NCBI RefSeq assembly: GCF_022829545.1
Contig: NZ_JAKSYM010000063.1
Span: forward strand, 1-64,000
Direction: 5' to 3'
Source of the DNA: Methylobacterium sp. J-030
Lineage (GTDB): Bacteria > Pseudomonadota > Alphaproteobacteria > Rhizobiales > Beijerinckiaceae
Length of the DNA: 64,000 nucleotides
Below the pieces are notes generated by a model. It made no database searches. It worked only from the letters and a program-made list of their open reading frames with translations, and had not been told where the DNA came from. A program made the position numbers and the translations under genes. Within the stretch, counting starts at the first letter, position 1. The number at the start of each line of letters is the position of its first letter. Positions 1 through 7,726 of the stretch are shown in pieces.

Positions 1-58
1 GCAGGGTGAGCGGGATGCGGCGGGGATTGGGCTGGGGACGGGAAATGGTACCGTGCAT
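1..58 (-). CDS. Partial ABC transporter permease (YbbP/FtsX-like), N-terminus only
   Basis: On the minus strand an ATG at 58 opens a frame that runs off the left edge of the window. The 19 visible codons start MHGTISRPQPNPRRIPLTL, a short basic leader followed by an IPLTL stretch of the kind that begins YbbP-type permeases. It lies downstream of the ybbA-like ATPase in the same direction, as in the ybbA-ybbP arrangement beside tesA in E. coli. The assignment rests mainly on context; no membrane segment is visible yet and the ribosome binding site is weak. Confidence 0.4.
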   Translation of the reverse strand, partial: MHGTISRPQPNPRRIPLTL

Positions 59-100
59 GGCGCTATACCGAGCCGAGATGCCGCGCACCACCTCGCCACT

Positions 101-265
101 CTGGGGGGGAGGGTGTGACCTGCGTCAGCAGGGGTCGGGAGAGGGGAGCGACGCGTCCGTAAAGATCGCGACCGTCATGAAGGCCAACGCACTGTCCTGC
201 ACCGTCGCTCCCCTCCCCCGACCCGCTTCGCGGGCCACCCTCCCCCGCAGAGGGGGGAGGGAATG
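101..265. repeat. GC-rich intergenic repeat (CCCTCCCCC...GCGGGGGAGGG family)
   Basis: This stretch between ybbP and ybbA contains a G-rich/C-rich palindromic element. Near-identical halves such as gaggggagcgacg and ccgcagaggggggagggaa recur at 7207-7402, and short versions occur near 5150-5250 and 44670. It resembles the dispersed intergenic repeats of Methylobacterium genomes. It could form a strong hairpin and may act as a transcript-end or processing element; that function is inferred. Confidence 0.6.
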
Positions 266-295
266 CGCACAGACCGTCGCGCTCGAATGCCGCCA

Positions 296-997
296 TCACG
301 CTGCCACCGCCTCCTCGATCCGCCCCGAGCGCAGCCGTACGGTGCGGTCGCACAGGTGCGCGAGGCCGTTGTCGTGAGTGACCAGCACCAGCGTCGCGCC
401 GCGGTCGCGCTTGAGCCGGAACAGGAGATCGACGATCTGCCGGCCGGTGGCCTCGTCGAGGTTGCCGGTGGGCTCGTCGGCCACCAGGATCGCCGGGTCG
501 GGGGCGACCGCGCGAGCGATGGCGACACGCTGCTGCTCGCCGCCGGAGAGCTGCGCCGGGTAATGGTGCAGCCGGTGGCCGAGGCCGACCGCCTCCAGCT
601 CGGCGCGGGCCCGCTCCAGGGCGCCGGGCCGGTCGGCGAGTTCGAGCGGCAGCGCCACGTTCTCCAGGGCCGTCATGGTCGGCACGAGGTGGAAGGCCTG
701 GAACACGATGCCGATCCGCCGGCCCCGGAACCGGGCCAGCGCGTCCTCGTCGAGGTGGACGAGGTCGGTGTCCTCGATCACCACGCCGCCGGAATCCGGC
801 CGCTCCAGCCCGGCCATCACCATCAGCAGCGTCGATTTGCCCGAGCCGGACGGCCCGACCAGCCCCACCGCCTCGCCCCGGCCGACGGTGAGCGAGATGC
901 CGCGCAGGACGTGGACCCGGGCGGCCCCGCGGCCGAGGCTGAGATCGATGTCGGACAGCGCGATCGCGGGGGCGCCTCCCACCTTGCCTTGGTTCAC
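296..997 (-). CDS. ABC transporter ATP-binding protein (YbbA/LolD-like)
   Basis: This 233-aa ATPase of the MacB/LolD/YbbA class would power a membrane-extracting permease at the inner membrane. With a GTG start at 997, Walker [10 protein letters not shown] is at about 48-56, the Q-loop FQAFHLVP near 99-106, signature LSGGEQQR at 150-157 and Walker B ILVADEP near 170-176. The open frame extends to 1117, but that extension has no family similarity and runs into tesA. The divergent tesA neighbour and the downstream partial permease match the ybbA-ybbP/tesA arrangement, so a YbbA role is favoured over LolD. Confidence 0.85.
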   Translation of the reverse strand: MNQGKVGGAPAIALSDIDLSLGRGAARVHVLRGISLTVGRGEAVGLVGPSGSGKSTLLMVMAGLERPDSGGVVIEDTDLVHLDEDALARFRGRRIGIVFQAFHLVPTMTALENVALPLELADRPGALERARAELEAVGLGHRLHHYPAQLSGGEQQRVAIARAVAPDPAILVADEPTGNLDEATGRQIVDLLFRLKRDRGATLVLVTHDNGLAHLCDRTVRLRSGRIEEAVAA

Positions 998-1090
998 GGG
1001 TGAGCCGATCTGTGGGCGATGACGAGCATGGCGCGCGAGGTCCTGTCTTGGCTTCAATCTTGGCTGCACGGGCCGTGGTTGCACCGCGAT

Positions 1091-1783
1091 ATGGGTCGCC
1101 CATTGGGGCTGCGCCATGACGGCGGCGCTGTGCTCCGGCGCACGGCCCTGTTTGCCGCAGCGCTAGCGCTCGTGATTCTCCCTTTCATGACAGCCCCGCA
1201 GGCCGCGGGCGGCCCGACCCGGCTCGTCGCCCTCGGCGACAGCCTCACTGCCGGCTACCGGCTCCCGGCCGATGCCGCCTTCCCCACGGTTCTCGAGCGC
1301 CTGCTCAAGGCCAAGGGCGAGGACGTGACGGTCGCCAATGCCGGCGTCTCGGGCGACACCGCCACCGGCGGCCTCGACCGGGTCGACTGGTCGGTGCCGG
1401 ACGGGACCGCCGGGGTGATCCTCGAACTCGGCGCCAACGACATGCTGCGCGGCACCGATCCGACGGTGACCGAGCGGGCGCTGTCGGCGATCATCGAGCG
1501 GCTGAAGGCCCGGGGCATCCCGGTCCTGCTCGCCGGCATGCAGGCGGCGCCCAATCTCGGGCCGGACTACAAGGCGCGGTTCGACGCGATCTACCCGGTG
1601 CTGGCCAAGCGCTACGACCTGACCCTGTACCCGTTCTTCCTCGATGGGATCATCGGCGACCGGGCGCAGCACCTCGACGACATGCTGCACCCGAACCGGC
1701 AGGGCGTGGAGACCATCGCGGCCCGCATGCTGCCGACGGTGCAGGCGTTCCTGGACCGGATCCGCCAGGCGCCGGCGCGCTGA
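1091..1783 (+). CDS. tesA: SGNH-hydrolase arylesterase / thioesterase I (TesA-like)
   Basis: This 230-aa secreted esterase of the GDSL/SGNH superfamily hydrolyses acyl esters or thioesters in the periplasm. Visible blocks are GDSLTAGY (catalytic Ser about 51), the Gly block VSGDTA, the Asn block GAND and the catalytic HPN near the C-terminus. Residues about 17-38 form a hydrophobic signal peptide. ATG 1091 is chosen over the frame start at 1019, which lacks family similarity and overlaps the divergent ybbA leader. Its stop overlaps the thpR start by one base (TGATG), so the two are probably co-translated. Confidence 0.85.
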   Translation: MGRPLGLRHDGGAVLRRTALFAAALALVILPFMTAPQAAGGPTRLVALGDSLTAGYRLPADAAFPTVLERLLKAKGEDVTVANAGVSGDTATGGLDRVDWSVPDGTAGVILELGANDMLRGTDPTVTERALSAIIERLKARGIPVLLAGMQAAPNLGPDYKARFDAIYPVLAKRYDLTLYPFFLDGIIGDRAQHLDDMLHPNRQGVETIAARMLPTVQAFLDRIRQAPAR

Positions 1784-2322
1784 TGCCGCGCCTGTTCACC
1801 GGGATCGCGGTGCCGCCCACGGTCGCCGAGGCGCTCGAGGCCTATCAGGGCGGCCTGCCCGGCGCCCGCTGGATCGACCCGGACGACTTTCACGTGACCC
1901 TGCGCTTCATCGGCGACATCGATGCGAGCACGGCCGACGACGTGGTGGAGGCGCTCGCCGAGATGCGGACGCGCCCTCCCCTGACTGTGACGCTCCCCGG
2001 CCTCGGCCTGTTCGGCGGCGACAGGCCGCGGGCGCTCTACGCGTCGGTGCGTGCCGATCCGGCCCTGACCGACCTCCAGGCCGAGCAGGAGCGTCTGGTC
2101 CGCCGGGCCGGGCTGGAGCCGGAACGGCGGAAATTCACCCCGCACGTGACCCTGGCACGGCTCCGGCGGGACGCGACCTCGGAGGCTGTCGCAATGTATC
2201 TCTCACAGGCGCCGGTCTTCGCGCCGCTGACGTTCTCGGTGGACCGGGTGACGCTGTTCTCGGCGCGGGACTCGACCGGGGGCGGGCCGTATGTGGCGGA
2301 GGCGGCGTTTCCGTTCGGTTGA
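1783..2322 (+). CDS. thpR: RNA 2',3'-cyclic phosphodiesterase (2H family)
   Basis: The 179-aa product belongs to the 2H phosphoesterase family (2'-5' RNA ligase-like, ThpR/LigT). It opens 2',3'-cyclic phosphates on RNA ends. The two signature HxT motifs are visible as HVTL at 37-40 (DDFHVTLRF) and HVTL at 121-124 (FTPHVTLARL), with the usual separation. Length is typical. It follows tesA with a one-base overlap, which suggests one transcript. The physiological substrate cannot be read from the sequence. Confidence 0.9.
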   Translation: MPRLFTGIAVPPTVAEALEAYQGGLPGARWIDPDDFHVTLRFIGDIDASTADDVVEALAEMRTRPPLTVTLPGLGLFGGDRPRALYASVRADPALTDLQAEQERLVRRAGLEPERRKFTPHVTLARLRRDATSEAVAMYLSQAPVFAPLTFSVDRVTLFSARDSTGGGPYVAEAAFPFG

Positions 2323-2343
2323 GCCGATTGCTCCAACCCTCCA

Positions 2344-2456
2344 CCTCATCCTGAGGTGCCGGAGCGTAGCGGAGGCCTCGAAGGAGCCCTCCAGAAGCCG
2401 CTGCGATCCCTGGAGCCCTCCTTCCAGGCCCGCTTCGCGGTCACCTCAGGATGAGG
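2344..2456. repeat. Inverted repeat element ending in CCTCATCCTGAGGTG
   Basis: A 15-bp arm (cctcatcctgaggtg, 2344-2358) is mirrored by its reverse complement cacctcaggatgagg at 2442-2456. About 83 bp lie between them, including the internal complementary pair ggagccctcc / ggagccctcc-like sequences. It lies between the convergent thpR and coaA genes. It belongs to a family common in rhizobial and Methylobacterium intergenic regions and could fold into a long hairpin acting as a shared transcript end. Confidence 0.7.
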
Positions 2457-2482
2457 TACCCGGGTGGAAGGCCCGAATGGTC

Positions 2483-3472
2483 CTACAACCGCCGCAGCGC
2501 CACGCTCTCGATCCGATGGCTCGCCCCCTTGGTGAGGATCAGGCTCGCCCGCTGGCGCGTGGGTAGAATATTCTCGCGCAGGTTCGGCAGATTGATCGTC
2601 GTCCAGAGCCGGTCGGCGATGTCGAGCGCCTCCGCTTCCGGGATCCCGGCATACTTGCGAAAATAGGAGCGCGGATCGCGGAACGCCGTCTGGCGCAGCT
2701 TCATGAAGCGGGTGACGTACCAGCGGTGCAGGTCGTCCTCGTGGCCGTCGAGATAGATCGAGAAGTCGAAGAAGTCGGAGACGAACGGGATCGCGGTCCC
2801 GTCCCGGGGCAGGCGGGCGGGCTGGAGCACGTTCAGGCCCTCGACGATCAGGATGTCGGGGCTCTCCACCACCCGCTCCTCGCCGGGCACCCGGTCGTAG
2901 ACGAGGTGCGAATAGAGCGGCGCGGTCACGCGCTTGTGGCCGGCTTTCACGTCGTGGAGGAAGCGTAGCAGCGCGGCGGTGTCGTAGCTCTCGGGAAACC
3001 CCTTCCGCTCCATCAGCCCGTTGGCCGCGAGGTCTGCGTTCGGCAGCAGGAACCCGTCGGTGGTAACGAGGTCGACCTTCGGGGTGTTGGGCCAGCGCGC
3101 CAGCAGCGAGGTCAGGATGCGGGCCGTCGTGGACTTGCCCACCGCCACCGAACCGGCCAACCCGATAATGTAGGGCGCCTTGGTCTCCCGCTCGGCCAGC
3201 AGGAAGCGCTGCGTCGCCTTGAACAGCCCCTGCGTCGCCGCGACGTAGAGGGCGAGCAGGCGCGACAGCGGTAGGTAGATCGCCTCGACCTCCTCCACCG
3301 AGATCGGGTCGTTGATCGATTGCAGCCGCTCCACGTCCGCCTGGGTGAGGGTGAGCGGCGTGTCGGCGCGAAGATGGGCCCACTCCTCCCGGCTGAACCG
3401 GCGATAGGGCGAGAGCCCGGCCGACGCTTCGAGGATCGCCTCGACCGTGCCGGGCAGCGCGGCCGCGTTCAC
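2483..3472 (-). CDS. coaA: Type I pantothenate kinase
   Basis: CoaA phosphorylates pantothenate, the first committed step of coenzyme A synthesis. The 329-aa product has the P-loop [12 protein letters not shown] (104-115), the TTDGFL segment, and the conserved [16 protein letters not shown] and [14 protein letters not shown] regions of bacterial type I kinases. The GTG at 3472 is chosen because it overlaps the hisE stop (GTGA), the right length results, and upstream sequence in this frame is unrelated. It forms an operon with hisE, an arrangement common in Rhizobiales. Confidence 0.95.
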   Translation of the reverse strand: MNAAALPGTVEAILEASAGLSPYRRFSREEWAHLRADTPLTLTQADVERLQSINDPISVEEVEAIYLPLSRLLALYVAATQGLFKATQRFLLAERETKAPYIIGLAGSVAVGKSTTARILTSLLARWPNTPKVDLVTTDGFLLPNADLAANGLMERKGFPESYDTAALLRFLHDVKAGHKRVTAPLYSHLVYDRVPGEERVVESPDILIVEGLNVLQPARLPRDGTAIPFVSDFFDFSIYLDGHEDDLHRWYVTRFMKLRQTAFRDPRSYFRKYAGIPEAEALDIADRLWTTINLPNLRENILPTRQRASLILTKGASHRIESVALRRL

Positions 3473-3792
3473 GCGTGGCGCCTCGCGGCCTTCTCGGCGA
3501 TGCCGCTCTGCGCAGTGCGGCGCTCCAGCTCGGCCATCACGTCGACGAGGTCCACGCCGCCGGCCCGGAGCAGCACCACGAGATGGTAGAGGACGTCCGC
3601 GGCCTCGTTCTTCAGGCCGGTCTTGTCGCCCTGCACGGCCGCGATGGCGGCCTCCACCGCCTCCTCGCCGAGCTTTTTCGCCGCCTTGGCGGGGCCTTCC
3701 GACAGCAGCTTGGCCGTGTAGGAGGTGGCCGGATCGGTCCCGGCACGGCTCGCCACGAGGGCGGCGAGGTTGGCGAGCGTGTAGGCGGTCAT
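3469..3792 (-). CDS. hisE: Phosphoribosyl-ATP pyrophosphatase
   Basis: HisE hydrolyses phosphoribosyl-ATP to phosphoribosyl-AMP in histidine synthesis. The 107-aa product starts [13 protein letters not shown] and carries the family core [29 protein letters not shown] and [14 protein letters not shown], the all-alpha NTP-pyrophosphatase fold with metal-binding Glu/Asp residues. The ATG at 3792 gives the normal family length. The gene overlaps coaA by four bases, so translation is probably coupled. Other his genes are not in the window. Confidence 0.95.
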   Translation of the reverse strand: MTAYTLANLAALVASRAGTDPATSYTAKLLSEGPAKAAKKLGEEAVEAAIAAVQGDKTGLKNEAADVLYHLVVLLRAGGVDLVDVMAELERRTAQSGIAEKAARRHA

Positions 3793-4118
3793 GAAGCGAT
3801 CTGCATAAGGGGCCGGCCTTGCCGCAGGGTTGCGGCCGGAATTCGGCAGGAAACTGCGCCACGGCCGGCCCGCGGGCAAGCGGGGCGGGTGAAGGCGGAC
3901 GGGCTTTGTTCGCCGAAGCCGCTCCGGGGACGCCGACCTTTTCCCGGGCGCATGGAGCGCCAGCGGAATGCGACCCGGGATCCAGCGCAAGACATCGCGA
4001 AGCGTCCATACGGAGCCGCTTGCGCGGCGCTCTGTGTGCTGAGTCCCGGATCACCTTCCACTGCGTTCCAGGTGTCCGGGAAAGGGGCGCGTCTCATCGA
4101 CCGCCGGAGCGAGCCGCC
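3793..4118. other. Intergenic region between pyrB and hisE, no gene seen
   Basis: These 326 bp hold no convincing gene. The open frames crossing it are out-of-frame extensions of hisE and coaA. It should contain the hisE-coaA promoter (minus strand) and the end of the pyrB transcript, but no clear consensus promoter or terminator stands out. Confidence 0.4.
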
Positions 4119-5060
4119 TTACTCGTTCGGCAGGTGCCGGGCCAGCGCCTCCAGCACCGCCATGCGCACGGCGACCCCCATCTCGACCTGCTCGCGGATC
4201 AGCGACTGCGCCCCGTCGGCGATCTCGGACGAGATCTCGACGCCCCGGTTCATCGGGCCGGGATGCATCACAAGCGCGTCGGGCTTGGCCAGAGCCAGCT
4301 TCTCGCCGTCGAGGCCGAAATAGCGAAAATACTCCTTCACGGAGGGCACGAACGAGCCGTTCATGCGCTCGCGCTGGAGGCGCAGCATCATCACGATGTC
4401 GCAGCCGACGAGGCCCTTGCGCATGTCCGTGAAGGTCTCGACGCCGAAGCGCTCGATGCCCGCGGGCAGCAGCGTCGAAGGCGCGATCAGGCGGACCCGC
4501 GCGCCCATGGCCTGGAGCAGGATCAGGTTCGAGCGCGCCACCCGCGAGTGCAGGACGTCGCCGCAGATCGCCACCTGCAGGCCCTCGATCCGGCCCTTGT
4601 TGCGGCGGATGGTGAGCGCGTCGAGCAGCGCCTGGGTCGGGTGCTCGTGGGCGCCGTCGCCGGCATTGACCACCGCGCAATCGACCTTGCGGGCCAGCAG
4701 ATGCACCGCGCCGGCCGATTCGTGGCGGACCACGATGATGTCGGGCCGCATGGCGTTCAACGTCGCGGCGGTGTCGATCAGGGTCTCGCCCTTCTTCACC
4801 GAGGACGAGGCCACCGACATGTTCATCACGTCGGCGCCGAGCCGCTTGCCGGCAAGTTCGAAGGAGGATTGCGTCCGGGTCGAGGGCTCGAAGAACAGGT
4901 TGATCTGCGTGCGGCCCCGCAGGGTCGTGCGCTTCTTCTCGACCTGCCGCGAGATGTCGACGGCGGAATCGGCGGCGTCGAGCAGCCCCTCGATGTCGGG
5001 CCGGGTCAGGCCCTCGATGCCGAGGAGGTGTCGGTGCGGGAAGGGCGCGAGACTCGTCAT
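4119..5060 (-). CDS. pyrB: Aspartate carbamoyltransferase catalytic subunit
   Basis: PyrB condenses carbamoyl phosphate with aspartate, the committed step of pyrimidine synthesis. The 313-aa protein shows the carbamoyl-phosphate loop [12 protein letters not shown] (S60-T61-R62-T63), the 80s loop [13 protein letters not shown] at 140-143 and the C-terminal [11 protein letters not shown]. Length and start ([13 protein letters not shown]) are normal. No pyrC lies directly downstream although many proteobacteria pair them; the next minus-strand genes are hisE-coaA. Confidence 0.96.
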   Translation of the reverse strand: MTSLAPFPHRHLLGIEGLTRPDIEGLLDAADSAVDISRQVEKKRTTLRGRTQINLFFEPSTRTQSSFELAGKRLGADVMNMSVASSSVKKGETLIDTAATLNAMRPDIIVVRHESAGAVHLLARKVDCAVVNAGDGAHEHPTQALLDALTIRRNKGRIEGLQVAICGDVLHSRVARSNLILLQAMGARVRLIAPSTLLPAGIERFGVETFTDMRKGLVGCDIVMMLRLQRERMNGSFVPSVKEYFRYFGLDGEKLALAKPDALVMHPGPMNRGVEISSEIADGAQSLIREQVEMGVAVRMAVLEALARHLPNE

Positions 5061-5136
5061 GATGAGGCCCGGGTGTAGGTGCGGCGCGCCCGGTGGGCAA
5101 GGCGCTTCGGCTCATACAGGTCGGTTCAAGCCGTGA

Positions 5137-5262
5137 CGCTCTCTCCCCCCCTTGCGGGGGGGAGGTGGAGGTGGGGGTGGTGCAGGATGGAGTGGTGCCT
5201 TCTGCACCACCCCCACCCCTGGCCCCTCCTCGCAAGAGGGAGGGGAAAAGCCTGCGGCGTTT
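5137..5262. repeat. GC-rich palindromic repeat upstream of cytochrome b gene
   Basis: Between the divergent pyrB and cytochrome b genes lies a C-rich/G-rich element (ctctcccccccttgcgggg) followed by a copy in opposite polarity (cctcctcgcaagagggagggg). The middle holds ggtgcag...tgcacc arms. It is related to the repeats at 101-265 and 7207-7402. Because it sits in the leader of the downstream gene, it complicates the choice of that gene's start. Confidence 0.55.
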
Positions 5263-5365
5263 TTTCCCGCGGATGGTAACCGGCGCGGCCTGCGCCACGT
5301 ATTCGCCCGAACGGTCGGGATCCGGAGATGTCCCGGCCCCACGACGCCAACCGGGATCCCGACAC

Positions 5366-6226
5366 GTGGCCGCCTCCCCTGCCCTCGAAGCCCCCGAGAC
5401 CGTCGACCGTCAGGGGCGCCGCTGGTTCTACCGCCACCCGCTCGTGATCCGGCTGGCGCACTGGATCAACGCCGCGGTCCTGCTGGTGCTGCTGATGAGC
5501 GGCCTGCAGATCTTCAACGCCCACCCCGCCCTCTACTGGGGCTCGACCTCGACCTTCGACAATCCGGCGCTCGCAATCACCAGCGAGCAGGGACGCGACG
5601 GCACGAATCGAGGCGTGGTGACGGTCGGCGCCCACACCCTCGACACCACCGGCATGCTCGGCCTGTCGAAGCAGGGCGGCACCGAGGTCGAGCGCGCCTT
5701 CCCGTCCTGGGCGACCCTGCCGGCCGACCAGGACCTCGCCACGGGGCGGCGCTGGCACTTCCTGTTCGCGTGGTTTTTGGTGATCAACGGCGCGGTCTAT
5801 CTGCTCTACGGGCTGGTCTCGGGCCAGCTCCGCCGCCGCCTGATCCCGGACGGCGACCAGATCCGCGACTTCGGCGGTTCCGTGAAGGAGCACCTGCTCC
5901 TGCGCTTCCCCGAGGGCACGGAGGCGAAGCGCTACAACGTCCTCCAGAAGCTGACCTACCTCGTCCTCGTGCTCGGCCTCCTGCCCGCCATGGTGCTCGC
6001 CGGTCTCGCCATGTCGCCGGGGATGGACGCCGCCTGGCCCTGGCTCACCGAGCTGTTCGGCGGCCGGCAATCGGCGCGCAGCGTCCACTTCATCGCGGCC
6101 GGGCTGATCGTGCTGTTCGTGGTGGTCCACGTGCTGCTCGTGATCGTCTCCGGCCTCGTCAACAACATGCGCGGCATGATCACCGGCTGGTTCAGCCTCG
6201 GCCGTGACCGGGAGACCGCCCGATGA
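5366..6226 (+). CDS. Cytochrome b561-like membrane subunit (Ni,Fe-hydrogenase/thiosulfate reductase type)
   Basis: This integral-membrane diheme cytochrome b would pass electrons between the quinone pool and the periplasmic molybdoenzyme encoded next. Four hydrophobic helices are visible, with candidate heme histidines in RLAHWINA, RRWHFLFAWF, HFIAAGLI and VVVHVLL. A GTG at 5366 gives 286 aa starting a few residues before the conserved RRWFYRHPLVIRLAHW; an in-frame ATG at 5273 is an alternative, but the extra region crosses a repeat remnant. Its stop overlaps the next start (ATGA). The redox partner is inferred from that overlap. Confidence 0.8.
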   Translation: MAASPALEAPETVDRQGRRWFYRHPLVIRLAHWINAAVLLVLLMSGLQIFNAHPALYWGSTSTFDNPALAITSEQGRDGTNRGVVTVGAHTLDTTGMLGLSKQGGTEVERAFPSWATLPADQDLATGRRWHFLFAWFLVINGAVYLLYGLVSGQLRRRLIPDGDQIRDFGGSVKEHLLLRFPEGTEAKRYNVLQKLTYLVLVLGLLPAMVLAGLAMSPGMDAAWPWLTELFGGRQSARSVHFIAAGLIVLFVVVHVLLVIVSGLVNNMRGMITGWFSLGRDRETAR

Positions 6227-7194
6227 TCCTCCACCGCCGCAAGCTCCTCACCGCGGGCGCCGGCCTGATGGGCACCGCGCTGCTGGGCGGCTGCGACAGG
6301 TTCGCCGGGACCGAGGAGGGGCAGCGCACCCTCAAGGTCGGCGAGGACGCGAACGCATACGTCCAGCGCCTGCTGATGTCCCCCGCGACCCTGGCCCGGG
6401 AATTCCCGGCCGCGATGATCTCGCCCTGGTTCAAGCCCAATGGCACGATCGACCCGCCGGACCGCGCCTATCGGGCGCTGGCGGCGCAGAAGTTTTCCGA
6501 CTTCAAGCTCACCGTGGACGGGCTGGTGCAGACGCCGCTCGCACTCAGCCTGTCGGACCTGCGCGCTCTGCCCACCCGCACCCAGATCACGCGCCACGAT
6601 TGCGTGGAGGGCTGGAGCTGCATCGGGCAATGGGCGGGCGTGCCGCTCGCCGAGGTGCTGAAGAAGGCCGGGCTGAAGCCGCAGGCGCGCTACGCCGTGT
6701 TCCACTGCGCCGACACGCTGGAGGTCGAGGCCGGCCCCAAGGGCGGCAAGGGGCGCGGCCAGGGCGCGTCCCTGTGGCGCCCGACCCATCCGGGCGCGGT
6801 CCGCGACGCGTACGTCCAGCTCGCCGCCGCCGACGATTGGGGCGGACCGGCCACCGCCACCGACGCCCCCAAGACTAACGCCCCCACGGATGATTGGGGC
6901 CAGGGCAGTCCGGCCCCGGAGCCCGAGGAGACGGGGATTCCGATCCGCTACTACGAGAGCATCGATCTCTACGACGCCTTCAACCCGCAGACGATCCTGG
7001 CCTACGACCTCAACGGCAAGCCGCTGCCGGTCTCGAACGGCGCGCCGCTGCGCCTGCGGGTCGAGCGCCAGCTCGGCTACAAGCAGGCCAAGTACGTGAT
7101 GCGGGTGGAGATGGTGGAGTCGCTGGCCGACATCGGCCAGGGCAGCGGCGGCTACTGGGAGGATCGCGGCTACGAGTGGTACGCGGGGATCTGA
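6223..7194 (+). CDS. Molybdopterin-dependent oxidoreductase (sulfite oxidase/YedY-like), Tat-exported
   Basis: The 323-aa protein has a twin-arginine-like leader (HRRKLLTAGAGLMGTALLGGC) that also resembles a lipobox, then a sulfite-oxidase-type molybdopterin fold. The likely Mo-coordinating Cys is in RHDCVEGWSCIGQW (near 127-140). A low-complexity Pro/Thr/Asp segment at about 206-236 interrupts the domain. Translation is coupled to the cytochrome b gene by a four-base overlap, so the pair is probably a periplasmic oxidoreductase with a membrane electron-transfer partner. The substrate is unknown. Confidence 0.85.
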   Translation: MILHRRKLLTAGAGLMGTALLGGCDRFAGTEEGQRTLKVGEDANAYVQRLLMSPATLAREFPAAMISPWFKPNGTIDPPDRAYRALAAQKFSDFKLTVDGLVQTPLALSLSDLRALPTRTQITRHDCVEGWSCIGQWAGVPLAEVLKKAGLKPQARYAVFHCADTLEVEAGPKGGKGRGQGASLWRPTHPGAVRDAYVQLAAADDWGGPATATDAPKTNAPTDDWGQGSPAPEPEETGIPIRYYESIDLYDAFNPQTILAYDLNGKPLPVSNGAPLRLRVERQLGYKQAKYVMRVEMVESLADIGQGSGGYWEDRGYEWYAGI

Positions 7195-7206
7195 GTTCTC
7201 ATCGGG

Positions 7207-7402
7207 AACTGCCATGCGCGACTCTCCCTCCCCCCTCTGCGGGGGAGGGTGGCCCCCGAAGGGGGTCGGGAGAGGGGAGCGACGGTGCAGGGTTGAACGC
7301 CGGCCTGCATGACGGTCGCGCTCTTTTCTGAAGCCGGGTTCCCCTCTCCCGACCCGGCCTGACGGCCGGCCCACCCTCCCCCGCAGAGGGGGGAGGGAGA
7401 GC
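7207..7402. repeat. Pair of GC-rich intergenic repeats, same family as 101-265
   Basis: Two opposed copies of the ctctccctcccccctctgcggg / cctcccccgcagaggggggag element flank a spacer. That spacer is similar to the one at 140-200, including gacggtgcagg...gcatgacggtcgcg in reversed arrangement. The block lies just after the molybdoenzyme stop. It may serve as a transcript end for that operon; this is inference. Confidence 0.65.
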
Positions 7403-7726
7403 GCGTGGGATGTCTGGATTGCGAGTGCGTCGACCGGACGGTGATCCCGAACCCAACGTGCGAAGCCGCAAGCACGATCAGTGTCCGCCTGCGCTTGGTC
7501 GGATCACACGTGATCGCCATCGCGCACCGTTCATATAAGCCGTGCGCGGGGCTTACGACGAGGCCCTCGGGCGAGACTTGCGCGGATCCGCCATTTGACA
7601 ACCCGTCCCCCGTAACCCACTTGTCCCCGGCGCGCGGCCCCGGCCCGACGGCGGGCATACGTCCCACGCGAATTTCGAACAGAATTCGTCCGTCGCGCCC
7701 AGGCTCCGTCAGGGGCAGAGGTCTGA
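7403..7726. promoter_or_regulatory. topA upstream region with possible -35 TTGACA
   Basis: The 324 bp before topA contain no supportable gene. A TTGACA hexamer sits at 7595-7600, but no good -10 hexamer is found 16-18 bp downstream, so the promoter call is weak. The remainder shows no recognisable structure. Confidence 0.25.
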